The notes under the pieces were generated by a model. The model worked only from the letters and a program-made list of their open reading frames with translations, made no database searches and was not told where the DNA came from. This document shows positions 1 through 7,407 of a stretch of DNA of 46,133 nucleotides, piece after piece (position 1 is the stretch's first letter; the number at the start of each line of letters is the position of its first letter). The stretch lies in NCBI RefSeq assembly GCF_017115095.1, contig NZ_JABXKI010000042.1:1-46133 (forward strand), written 5' to 3'. The stretch comes from Nostoc sp. NMS4 (GTDB lineage: Bacteria > Cyanobacteriota > Cyanobacteriia > Cyanobacteriales > Nostocaceae). A program made the position numbers and the translations under genes.

Positions 1-366
1 GAGTCGGATAGCTTGGTAGGTTGCAAAACCGAACAGTTGTTCGACTCAATTAATTTTGCGAGATTCCCGAATTGGGGAAAAAATCAAACCAATATTACTC
101 ATCACAACACCCAAGACTGATGTTGGTTTTCACTTCGTTTAATTTGCAGTTTGAAAATACTTTTAGTAATTTTGCGATCGCTCTTTGCATCTCCAGAGGG
201 CTATTTCATTGTCATCTAGCCCGCCTCAGAATGAATTCTGAGTCTAATAGCGAAAGTCGTCTAAAGACGACTGAGAAAAGGTTATAGTCCGTTTTAACGG
301 ATTTGAGTGTTGCGTTGCCGTTTGCGACAACGCACCTTTGTATAAAAAAGCAGCGATTCTAAACAA
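1..366. other. non-coding stretch with hairpin repeats
   Basis: No convincing gene is seen here. A short open frame on the plus strand (72-287) has no ribosome binding site and a composition unlike a folded protein. The right part holds three consecutive hairpins, listed separately. One HIP1-like GCGATCGC lies near 175. Confidence 0.6.
255..334. repeat. three consecutive small hairpins (dispersed-repeat type)
   Basis: Three perfect inverted repeats follow each other: AGTCGTCT/AGACGACT (255-262 and 265-272, 2-nt loop), TCCGTT/AACGGA (288-293 and 296-301) and TGCGTTG/CAACGCA (311-317 and 328-334). Such compact palindromes between genes are typical of dispersed repeats in Nostoc-like genomes. 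They lie just beyond the 3' end of the minus-strand gene at 367-735, so they could also act on its transcript end, although no clear U-tract is present. Confidence 0.7.
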
Positions 367-735
367 TCACTTCACAGATGTCACTGTTTGGTTAACTACT
401 GGGCGTACTTTCTTGCGGTCTGACCTGCGCGTTCCACCAGCCATTTCATACTCATCACTATTTTTGCCATAGCGAGATGCAACATTCAGCAGCATATACT
501 CAGAATAAGTATTCAACTCACGTTCTGCTTCTACTAATGCATTGTGTGTCTTATCTACTATTGTTTGTGCTTGATTATAAGCGGCTAGCTTTTCTCGTAA
601 CTCAATTACTTTAGTGTTGTAAGTAGCAATTGAAAACCCATTACTAAAGTCTAACTTAGGGTTAATTGTCTGCATTCCTTCAATCCGTCGTTCAGCCTTG
701 GTTAGTGGCATGGAATTTCGTTTGCGTTGCGTCAT
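367..735 (-). CDS. small helical protein of unknown function
   Basis: The 122-residue protein is basic at both ends. Its middle (about residues 35-80) is predicted helical with many Ala, Glu, Leu and Gln, suggesting a coiled coil. The C-terminal part has the string YGKNSDEYEMAGGTRRSDRK, which looks like a conserved motif, but I cannot name the family. The ATG is supported by an AGGA Shine-Dalgarno-like sequence about 8 bases upstream on the minus strand. No signal peptide or membrane segment is visible. It stands alone, with repeats on both sides, so the context gives no functional hint. It is likely a real gene because codon use and start signal are good; its function is unknown. Confidence 0.7.
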   Translation of the reverse strand: MTQRKRNSMPLTKAERRIEGMQTINPKLDFSNGFSIATYNTKVIELREKLAAYNQAQTIVDKTHNALVEAERELNTYSEYMLLNVASRYGKNSDEYEMAGGTRRSDRKKVRPVVNQTVTSVK

Positions 736-908
736 ATAGTTTTCCTGTATGGATTAATTTATAAATAACCCTAACTTTACACACTGAGTTATTTATATAT
801 CATTAGAGTACGCAATAGGCAGATGCAGCAGCCACAGTGAAGTTACAGAATTATAAAAGCATTGGAGGCATTAGCAAACTAGATAGATGCGGGTATATTT
901 GCTGAAAT

Positions 909-1112
909 TTGTTGAGAAAAGCAGGTTTTGATGTCGCAAAAGCTAGTTTTGATGTCGCAAAAGCAGGTTTTGATGTCGCAAAAGCTAGTTTTGATGTCGC
1001 AAAAGCTAGTTTTGATGTCGCAAAAGCAGGTTTTGATGTCGCAAAAGCTAGTTTTGATGTCGCAAAAGCTAGTTTTGAAGTTGCAAAAGCTGGTTTGATG
1101 GAAGTTGTTTAA
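909..1112 (+). CDS. possible 67-residue heptad-repeat peptide (uncertain)
   Basis: A TTG-started frame of 67 codons translates as tandem FDVAKAS/FDVAKAG heptads because the DNA is a 21-bp tandem repeat. A second frame through the same DNA (ATG at 931, stop TGA at 1096-1098) is also open and reads as repeated MSQKLVL heptads. It has an ATG start with AGG five bases upstream, so the coding frame cannot be decided by inspection. Since 21 is divisible by three, an open frame across such a repeat is expected by chance once one unit is open. It may therefore be non-coding repeat DNA. Confidence 0.25.
   Translation: MLRKAGFDVAKASFDVAKAGFDVAKASFDVAKASFDVAKAGFDVAKASFDVAKASFEVAKAGLMEVV
921..1101 (+). 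repeat. 21-bp tandem repeat, eight full units plus a partial one
   Basis: Units begin at 921, 942, 963, 984, 1005, 1026, 1047 and 1068, with a partial ninth at 1089. There are two unit types: A starts GCAGGTTTTGATG and B starts GCTAGTTTTGATG. The order is A B A B B A B B', so the last two thirds also form a 63-bp A-B-B unit repeated twice. The last full unit has diverged (GAAGTTGC in place of GATGTCGC). There are no spacers, so this is not a CRISPR array. Confidence 0.95.
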
Positions 1113-1142
1113 ATAATTCCATAACGCTTAATTAGCTAATTA

Positions 1143-1308
1143 CCCCCCTTAATCCCCCCTTGTAAAGGGGGGAAACAAGAAAAGAAATCTAGTTCCCTCC
1201 CCTTTGCAAGGGGAGGGTTAGGGAGGGGTAAAACCCTGGTTAATCAGGTATTTCAGACTTGTGTATACACGGTAGCCTTTGCAAAGGGAGGGTTAGGGTG
1301 GGGTAAAA
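1143..1308. repeat. cluster of G/C-run palindromic repeats
   Basis: Three related palindromes are present: CCCCCCTT/AAGGGGGG (1154-1161 and 1165-1172), CCCTCCCCTT/AAGGGGAGGG (1195-1204 and 1208-1217) and CCTTTGCAAAGG (1276-1287). The second and third share the downstream string GGGTTAGGG followed by GGGGTAAAA (to about 1232 and 1307), so they are copies of one family. This is a common type of dispersed repeat in cyanobacterial intergenic DNA. Confidence 0.85.
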
Positions 1309-1566
1309 CAGCACGGCGTAAATAAAGCAACTATTTCAAATCGTTCAAAAGCCTATCTTCTAAACTTTTTGACTTTTGAATGCATAACTTCTGCCTTGCA
1401 GTACTAGATATATTTGCAAAAGCGAGATGCCCGCCTAGTAAACTAATAGTAACAACAGATACCATCGCATCGACTAGAGGGAGATGAGACGAAGCACACT
1501 AAAAATTTATTTTTCTAACTGAAAACTTTATTTTATTTATGTGTTAAGTAGCTTCACTATTCTATC

Positions 1567-1621
1567 TGTATAATCTATCATTCAGTCTGAATTATCGAAT
1601 GTATAATCTATCATTCAGTCT
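1567..1621 (+). promoter_or_regulatory. 22-bp direct repeat containing TATAAT, 33-bp period
   Basis: An identical 22-base sequence beginning TGTATAATCTATC occurs at 1567-1588 and 1600-1621. The start-to-start distance is 33 bases, about three helical turns. Each copy contains a TATAAT hexamer that could serve as a -10 box. A weaker resemblance (ATATCATTCAC) follows near 1698. It lies about 220-270 bases before the start at 1837, so it could be a duplicated promoter or operator for the NTPase/TPR pair. The regulatory role is inference. Confidence 0.4.
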
Positions 1622-1836
1622 TAGTGATTATTGACCCCTGTTACTGATTGATAGGTTGAAATTTGGAAATTAGGGCATCTCTTTTTAAGACATAACATAT
1701 CATTCACTTAGTAGTTATTTATTAACGAAATTTGAGAAGTTATGTAGGCATACTCTATCCTAGACATCACCTAAACTTGTGCTTCAAAAATGATGAGCCA
1801 TTATATGAATAGTTAGCACGTTTATAGCACTATCCA

Positions 1837-3129
1837 ATGTCTCAAGACTTATTAAACTCCTTTCAAGAAGCATACAGCAATCTCGAACTGTTTCCGTTGA
1901 TGGAACGGAACGAAATGGAAAGATTTCGAGTTGAATATGGTGATGATTTGATTGCAGACCTGAACCAATTAGTCGAAGATAGTCCTAATAGAGATGGCAA
2001 AATTGTCTTTACAGGACATCGAGGATGTGGTAAGTCTACTTTGTTAGCTGAATTTAGCCGACAAATTCAAGATAAATATTTTGTAGTTCTATTTTCTATT
2101 GCTGACAAAATTGAAATGTCGGCGGTTAATCATATTAATATACTGTTTGCGATCGCAGTTAATTTAATGACAGAGGCAGAAGCCCGCAAAGTTGATATTC
2201 CGCAATCTACTAAAGAAGCTCTTTATAAGTGGTTTGCTACCCGTACTCGCACTGAAGAATTAAATTTGCAAGCAGAAGCTAGCATCGGTTTTGACCTTTT
2301 AAAATTAATTAGCTCTAAATTAAAAGCTGATGCAAGCGTTCGGGATGAAATTAAGCAAGAGTTTGAACGCAAGTTATCAGATTTAGTTGCCAGAATTAAT
2401 GAAATTGCTGCTCTAATTCAAGCTGCGACTAAACAAAATGTTTTAGTTATTATTGATGATTTAGATAAACTAGACTTAGGCAGAGTTAACGAAATTTATC
2501 GAGATAATATTAAGGCTCTTTGTCAACCTAACTTTCAAATTATTTACACTATTCCGATCGCAGTCCTTCGGGAAACATTTATTAGTACAATAATTGCCAC
2601 TGAAACCAACGATCAAGTTGTGGCAATGCCTGTATTAAAAATATTTGATAAAGGTAAAAATCGCTTCCCAAATGCCCAACCTCGCCCGGAAGCAACCAAG
2701 ATTCTTGGTGAAGTTTTACAAAAGCGGATTCCTAGTGAATTAATCGTAGCAGAAACGGCTGAAAAAATCGTAATTTATAGTGGCGGCGTATTGCGAGAGT
2801 TAATTCGGATTTCTAAGGAATGTTGCCGGATATGTTTGCGAATGATCCGGCGAAATCCTTCAGCCGAAGTTATTATTGATGATAAAATTCTTCTGCAAGC
2901 AATCAATAAAATCCGCAATGATTTTTCTATACGTTTAGGAAAAACTGATATTGATATTTTGCAGAGCGTTTATGAACAATTTATGCCCAACGATCCGAAA
3001 CAAGCAGAGTTTTTAGATTTGTTACATGGGCTGTATGTTCTCGAATATCGCACTGATGAAACTTGGTATGATGTTCATCCAATTATTATCGAAAGCTTGA
3101 GAAGACAGGGAGCCATTAATGTTAAATGA
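1837..3129 (+). CDS. P-loop NTPase (AAA/STAND-like), first gene of an NTPase-TPR pair
   Basis: The 430-residue cytosolic ATPase has a clear Walker A GHRGCGKST (residues 60-68) and Walker B VLVIIDDLDKL (near 203-213). A sensor-like strand IIYTIPIAVL (near 238) and a C-terminal helical or winged-helix region follow (residues 350-430, including YSGGVLREL). No transmembrane segment or signal peptide is visible. It overlaps the next gene by 11 bases, so the two are probably translationally coupled and act together. The family looks like the AAA/STAND ATPases frequent in filamentous cyanobacteria, several of which belong to signalling or conflict systems. The specific role here is unknown. The ATG has no strong ribosome binding site. 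Confidence 0.85.
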   Translation: MSQDLLNSFQEAYSNLELFPLMERNEMERFRVEYGDDLIADLNQLVEDSPNRDGKIVFTGHRGCGKSTLLAEFSRQIQDKYFVVLFSIADKIEMSAVNHINILFAIAVNLMTEAEARKVDIPQSTKEALYKWFATRTRTEELNLQAEASIGFDLLKLISSKLKADASVRDEIKQEFERKLSDLVARINEIAALIQAATKQNVLVIIDDLDKLDLGRVNEIYRDNIKALCQPNFQIIYTIPIAVLRETFISTIIATETNDQVVAMPVLKIFDKGKNRFPNAQPRPEATKILGEVLQKRIPSELIVAETAEKIVIYSGGVLRELIRISKECCRICLRMIRRNPSAEVIIDDKILLQAINKIRNDFSIRLGKTDIDILQSVYEQFMPNDPKQAEFLDLLHGLYVLEYRTDETWYDVHPIIIESLRRQGAINVK

Positions 3130-4882
3130 GGAATTATTAGATGATGAAGGAGAAAATCAAGATGCCTATGATGATTTAATTGTTTCTATTGAAGCTCAAA
3201 AGCGGGGCTTAAATTTACTGATTGCAGTTTGCGATGATGCTAGCTTTCGTGATGAGATTATTGCTGAATATGAAGCTGAACTACAATCCGCATTCGGTAC
3301 ATATCGAGTAACTTTAGCACGTCACGAACCTAGCCTGAAAGCTGCTCTTAACCAACTGGTACAACAAGAAAAATTTCTCCGTCAGCAGAACCCGGCGGTA
3401 ATTACTGTGACGGGTGCTGAACAATTGTATTTTCTCAGATTGGGAAATGAACAATCAGAACAGGAGAAATTTTTTGGTTACTTACAGTGGACAAGGGAAG
3501 GATTGCGCGAATTTCCATTTGCGATCGTGCTTTGGGTAACTAACCAAATCTTAGTCAACCTAATTAAAAAAGCTCCTGATTTTTGGAGTTGGCGTAATGG
3601 TGTATTTCGGTTTGAATCTAAAAAGACAAATGCTATTCCTGGTAAAGAATTAGAAAATATCCGCTTTGTTTTTCGAGATACAGAATTAGCCAGCACAGAT
3701 ACTAATGAAAATAACTCTTTTTTCTTACCCATTCAAGATTTACAAAGGCTAATTGAAAAAGTCGAACAGGAACAAGGAACTAAAGATCCTACCTTGGCTA
3801 CTTTATATTCAAGGTTAGGTGATATTTATCGCAGCAGATTAGAACGGGGTGAATCTCAAAATTATCAAGAAGAACAGGAATTAGCAATTAAATATTGGCG
3901 ACAAGCGAGTGAGTTACAAAATGAATTAGGTTTGCAGATAGATTTAGCTACTAGCCTCAACAATTTAGCAGGAATATATCGTGCAACGGGACACTACAGC
4001 GAAGCCGAACCTTTATATAAACAAACTTTAGAACTGAGGAAACGTCTTTTAGGAGACAACCATCCGGCTTTTGCTACTAGCCTGAATAATTTGGCAGGAC
4101 TCTACAAATCTACTGGACAATATAGTAAAGCAGAACTTCTATATCAACAAGCTTTAGAACTGAGGAAACGTTTATGGGGAGAAAACCATGCGGATGTTGC
4201 TGTCAGTCTGAACAATTTGGCATTACTATATGATGAACAAGGACGTTATGACGAAGCAGAACCTTTGTATCTGCAATCATTAGAACTCGAAAAACGTTTA
4301 GTTGGCGAAAATCATCTTTCTTTGGCTCTTATACTGAATAATTTAGCGCTACTTTATTATCATCAAGGACGTTACAGTGAAGCTGAACCGTTATCGCAAC
4401 AAGCAATAGAATTAGATAAGCGATTTTTGGGAGAAGAAAATCCCGATGTTGCAACAGATTTGCACAATTTAGGTTTAATATACCGCGCTCAAGGACGCTA
4501 CAGTGAAGCGGAATCTTTGTTTTTGGAATCGTTAGAACTCAAGCAGCGTGTATTACAAAAAGCACATCCGCTTTTAGCAGATACTATTTATGCTTTGGGT
4601 TATATGTACAGGGAGCAGGGGCGTTACAGTGAAGCTGAACCTTTATGTATAAAAGCTTTAGAACTTGATAAGCACCTATTGGGAGAAAATCATCCTAATG
4701 TTGCTGAAAGTCTCAATAATCTGGCAGAAATTTATCGTGAAACTGGACGTTACGCTGAAGCAGAACCGCTTTATTTACAAGCTTTAGATATTTGCGAACA
4801 AGTCTGGGGTGTAGATCATCTTCGTAGTGTGGCTGTTCGGGAAAATTTAGAAAAACTGGCGGCGGCGATGGGGAAGAGTTAA
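3119..4882 (+). CDS. TPR protein with degenerate NTPase-like N-terminal domain
   Basis: The protein is 587 residues. Residues 25-190 form a domain with an NTPase-like rhythm: a strand NLLIAVCDD, then AVITVTGAEQL where a Walker B would sit, then FAIVLWVTNQ and FWSWRNGVFRF. It has no GKS/T P-loop and no Walker B acid pair, so I infer a degenerate, non-catalytic NTPase-like module. From about residue 276 there are about seven 42-residue tetratricopeptide repeats of the kinesin-light-chain type (pattern YSEAEPLY, ALEL.KRLLGENHP, LNNLA.LY). TPR arrays bind proteins. The start ATG lies 11 bases inside the upstream NTPase gene. I infer that the pair works as an NTPase plus target-binding partner. 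The near-identical 126-bp DNA repeats may allow repeat-number change. Confidence 0.85.
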   Translation: MLNEELLDDEGENQDAYDDLIVSIEAQKRGLNLLIAVCDDASFRDEIIAEYEAELQSAFGTYRVTLARHEPSLKAALNQLVQQEKFLRQQNPAVITVTGAEQLYFLRLGNEQSEQEKFFGYLQWTREGLREFPFAIVLWVTNQILVNLIKKAPDFWSWRNGVFRFESKKTNAIPGKELENIRFVFRDTELASTDTNENNSFFLPIQDLQRLIEKVEQEQGTKDPTLATLYSRLGDIYRSRLERGESQNYQEEQELAIKYWRQASELQNELGLQIDLATSLNNLAGIYRATGHYSEAEPLYKQTLELRKRLLGDNHPAFATSLNNLAGLYKSTGQYSKAELLYQQALELRKRLWGENHADVAVSLNNLALLYDEQGRYDEAEPLYLQSLELEKRLVGENHLSLALILNNLALLYYHQGRYSEAEPLSQQAIELDKRFLGEENPDVATDLHNLGLIYRAQGRYSEAESLFLESLELKQRVLQKAHPLLADTIYALGYMYREQGRYSEAEPLCIKALELDKHLLGENHPNVAESLNNLAEIYRETGRYAEAEPLYLQALDICEQVWGVDHLRSVAVRENLEKLAAAMGKS

Positions 4883-5471
4883 GCATAAATAAGGCTCAGA
4901 CGCAGAGATAAAAAGTAAATTTAGCAATGCCCATAATAGCAAGTAGTAAAGAAAACTTTTTTGTTCAGTAATATGTCGCCAATGGTATTCTCAATCAACT
5001 TTTGTTAAGTTTCCGAAACGCCTCTCTTTTTTTTGAAGAAGATAGGGAGTTGTGGATAGTCCATTACAAATATCTACAACTGTAGTAATAACTATTTACA
5101 CAGGTTCTTCCAAGGAGCTAGGACCAGGCTACTATTCTTGGGTCGAAAACTTTGGGATAGCTAATGACACAATCTCATCCATCAAATTGATCTTATCTTA
5201 AAGTGCTTGGTTCTGGGAAAATTGAAGCAGTAGTCTGTAATGCAAAGTATCACCTATTTTCCCCCAACTAAACCTGATTGCTCAACAGATTCTGCAAACT
5301 GGTAGTTCCCAGGTATAGCCGCGATCGCGCACAAATGTTGTGAGTGAATGGCTAATCGCTCTAGATACCCGACCTCTTAAACAAGTCATCAAGATCCCCG
5401 ACTTCTTTAAGAAGTCGGGGATCTGATTGGGTTAAAAGGGCATACTAAAGCAAAATCTCATATTCTTGCCT
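4883..5471. other. intergenic region between the TPR gene and the transposase
   Basis: No gene is seen in these 589 bases. A HIP1 site overlaps 5321-5328. A degenerate relative of the transposase-flanking hairpin (AGATACCCGACCTCTT) starts at 5363, immediately before the intact copy at 5392-5424. Confidence 0.55.
5392..5424. repeat. left flanking REP-like hairpin
   Basis: A perfect 16-bp inverted repeat: AGATCCCCGACTTCTT (5392-5407), one T, then its reverse complement (5409-5424). It is the same sequence as the right copy at 6054-6086. Confidence 0.95.
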
Positions 5472-6044
5472 ATGCCGCGACGACAAACCCCTCTGCAAAC
5501 TGGCAACTTTTACCATGTCTATAACCGGGGGAACAATCGCCAAAAGATTTTCTTTGAGCGTGAGAACTATATTTATTTTCTCCGGTTGATAAGGGAACAT
5601 CTGATAACTAATGCAGTAGATATTGTTGCTTACTGTTTAATGCCCAATCATTATCACTTTTTGGTCTATCTGAGAGATGAAACTCTGTCTGATGCAATGA
5701 AATCCCTCTCTCTTTCCTACACAAAGGCAATTAATAAGCGTTTTAATCGTTCTGGGGTGCTATTTCAGGGAAGGTTTCAAAGTATTCATATTTTACAAAC
5801 TGACTATCTTCTCAACCTCTCACGTTATATTCATTTAAATCCGGTGAAAGCAGAACTGGTGCAGCAACCTGAAGAATGGGAGTTTTCCAGCTATTTGGAA
5901 TATGCAGGATTACGAGGAGGAACACTAGCCAAAACAGAGTATATCAAGATGCAAATTGAGTCAGAATTAGCTTATCAGCAATTTTTAACGGATCATAACC
6001 TACCTGATAGCGCTGGTTTCAAAAGACTGCTCCTGGGTGATTAG
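5472..6044 (+). CDS. REP-associated tyrosine transposase (RAYT, IS200/IS605-like Y1 family)
   Basis: The protein of about 190 residues belongs to the single-strand-DNA Y1/HUH transposase superfamily. Near the N-terminus it has HVYNRGNNRQKIF. The HUH motif is MPNHYHFLV (around residues 60-68) and the likely catalytic tyrosine is in LSLSYTKAINK (around 86-96). GVLFQGRFQS and RYIHLNPVKAELV follow, all characteristic of RAYTs. I chose the ATG at 5472 rather than the upstream in-frame TTG at 5466. In the family the enzyme acts on REP-type hairpins, and matching hairpins flank the gene. The length is normal and no frameshift is seen, so the gene is probably functional. Confidence 0.92.
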   Translation: MPRRQTPLQTGNFYHVYNRGNNRQKIFFERENYIYFLRLIREHLITNAVDIVAYCLMPNHYHFLVYLRDETLSDAMKSLSLSYTKAINKRFNRSGVLFQGRFQSIHILQTDYLLNLSRYIHLNPVKAELVQQPEEWEFSSYLEYAGLRGGTLAKTEYIKMQIESELAYQQFLTDHNLPDSAGFKRLLLGD

Positions 6045-6053
6045 CCTAACTAA

Positions 6054-6086
6054 AGATCCCCGACTTCTTAAAGAAGTCGGGGATCT
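6054..6086. repeat. right flanking REP-like hairpin
   Basis: A perfect 16-bp inverted repeat with a single A as loop (6054-6069 and 6071-6086), identical in both arms to the left copy at 5392-5424. It lies between the stops of two convergent genes (the transposase and the minus-strand gene ending at 6100), so it may also end transcription. Confidence 0.95.
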
Positions 6087-6099
6087 GAAGATCGCTGTA

Positions 6100-7176
6100 C
6101 TAGCGAACGCCAACAAAACCAGCTTGTTCAATTGCTCTTTGCCCTTGGTCAGTTAATAAAAGATTGGCATAAGCATTTCCAATCTGCTGTTCTTTACCTT
6201 TATTCTGCTTGATAATCACAAACAAATTAGCAATCATCGGATAGCTGCCATTTTTGATCGCCTGAGTATTTAGCTGGTTGCGCTGACGTGGACACTGTTC
6301 AGGCGAAACCACTGGTTCCCGATAAGCGGGAATTAGCTGACCAGAAGTGTTACCCAATGGCAAAGCCTTCACGCTACATTGAAAGACTACTGAACGGGCA
6401 GAAGCGTAATACACACTACCAGGGGTTTTACTGACTTGACGCACTGCCTCTGTCGCAGAGTAGACATATTGCACATTCGAGCCAAATGCTTGCCCTTTTA
6501 AGTCGCTATTACTAGGGAATATTACTGTATCTGCGTCTTCTGGTCGTTGTGAAAAAGCTGTGATGGGTAGATTTGGCCCACCGACTTGATTCCAGTTAGT
6601 AATTTTCCCTAAATAAATTTGCTGCAATTGTTCAACAGTTAAACCAGGGACATTGAGTGATGGGTTGACTACCACTGCTATGCCATCCCTAGCCACCTGA
6701 CGTTGCTCAAGGGTGAAGCCTCGCTCTTTTGCCATAGCTTGCTCTTCATCTGTGAGGGGACGGGAAGATTGAGCAAAGTCTAGTTTCCCATCAAGCAACA
6801 TCCGAATGCCGGAGCTAGAACCAGGGCTACCATTAACAGGGTTTACATAACGTAATTGTAGTTCCGGGCGATCGCTCTGGATCTGAGAATCTACTAATTG
6901 CCGGATAGATGCCCAAGCTGTACTACCTCCGTAGTTGAATGAGGCAGGGGGAACATCAGCAACTGTCTGAAAACTTGATGCATTATTAGGGACGCTGTTG
7001 AAATTTTGAGCAGAGGAAGAGTTAACACTATTGCGGGATAATAAATTTGGCTTCAATAACCACCAAAGTAAGCCGCCAATAACCATAAGTGTAAGAACTT
7101 TACCAATAATCAAACCTCTAAGAAAGAGGGCAATTTCGCTGTTAATTAAAGCTTTTCTCTGATTTGTATTGTCCAT
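6100..7176 (-). CDS. PstS-like periplasmic solute-binding protein, membrane-anchored
   Basis: The 358-residue protein has one N-terminal membrane segment (about residues 21-41, LIIGKVLTLMVIGGLLWWLL) followed by a Ser/Asn-rich linker. The rest is a periplasmic-binding-protein fold of the phosphate-binding (PstS) type. Landmarks are GSTAWASIRQL near 95, a GSSSGIRMLLDGKLDFAQSS segment near 128-147, and VARDGIAVVVNPSLNVPGL followed by LQQIYLGKITNWNQVGG. A cytoplasmic N-terminus with an uncleaved anchor suggests a tethered sensor or binding protein rather than a free PstS. No pstCAB genes are nearby, so the ligand (phosphate or another anion) is not certain. The minus-strand ATG is the natural start. 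A kinase gene lies upstream in the same orientation, 231 bases away. Confidence 0.85.
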   Translation of the reverse strand: MDNTNQRKALINSEIALFLRGLIIGKVLTLMVIGGLLWWLLKPNLLSRNSVNSSSAQNFNSVPNNASSFQTVADVPPASFNYGGSTAWASIRQLVDSQIQSDRPELQLRYVNPVNGSPGSSSGIRMLLDGKLDFAQSSRPLTDEEQAMAKERGFTLEQRQVARDGIAVVVNPSLNVPGLTVEQLQQIYLGKITNWNQVGGPNLPITAFSQRPEDADTVIFPSNSDLKGQAFGSNVQYVYSATEAVRQVSKTPGSVYYASARSVVFQCSVKALPLGNTSGQLIPAYREPVVSPEQCPRQRNQLNTQAIKNGSYPMIANLFVIIKQNKGKEQQIGNAYANLLLTDQGQRAIEQAGFVGVR

Positions 7177-7285
7177 ATTTTTAAATTTTGTTTGTTGTAT
7201 GTATCTTACAGGAATATCTAAGTATTTATCCTCTAGTCATCTTTAAATATTTAAATTCAAACTAAATCTTTAACAGCTAGTTAAG

Positions 7286-7387
7286 CGTAATTCGTAATTC
7301 GTAATTCGTAATGACGCGACGCTCGAATACTCGCTACCGCTTCGCTATCGATGACTCGCTACCGCTACGCTAACGTAATTCGTAATT
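7286..7387. repeat. CGTAATT heptamer repeat split by a 61-bp insert
   Basis: CGTAATT is repeated from 7286 to 7312 (three full units and a partial). It is interrupted by about 61 bases (7313-7373), then resumes at 7374-7387. The insert contains two copies of ACTCGCTACCGCT, each followed by a CGCTA-type string, and is unrelated to the heptamer. This is a short tandem repeat array of the kind described in heterocystous cyanobacteria, with a small element nested in it. Confidence 0.9.
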
Positions 7388-7407
7388 ATGTAAGGGTTTT
7401 AGACATT

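Larger units (their letters stand above)
1113..1836. other. long intergenic region before the NTPase/TPR pair
   Basis: This 724-base stretch has no credible gene. The left third carries G/C-run palindromes and the middle carries a duplicated 22-mer with TATAAT, both listed separately. The last 200 bases are AT-rich and probably hold the promoter and leader of the gene starting at 1837. I saw no classic Shine-Dalgarno sequence before that start. Confidence 0.6.
5392..6086 (+). mobile_element. RAYT transposase unit bracketed by matching hairpins
   Basis: A Y1-type REP-associated transposase gene (5472-6044) is flanked by two copies of the same 33-base inverted repeat, at 5392-5424 and 6054-6086. 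They differ only in the single loop base (T or A). In known RAYT systems, such flanking REP hairpins are the DNA recognised by the transposase. The right hairpin begins 10 bases after the stop codon. The whole unit is about 695 bases and appears intact. Confidence 0.75.

Noticed and set aside
72..287. 71-codon open frame on the plus strand
   Set aside because: No ribosome binding site, composition unlike a folded protein, and its 3' part runs into dispersed hairpins.
921..1101. Tandem repeat as a CRISPR array
   Set aside because: Units are contiguous 21-mers with no spacers and no cas genes nearby.
6100..7176. Phosphate ABC transporter operon
   Set aside because: No pstC, pstA or pstB genes nearby; only a membrane-anchored binding protein is present.
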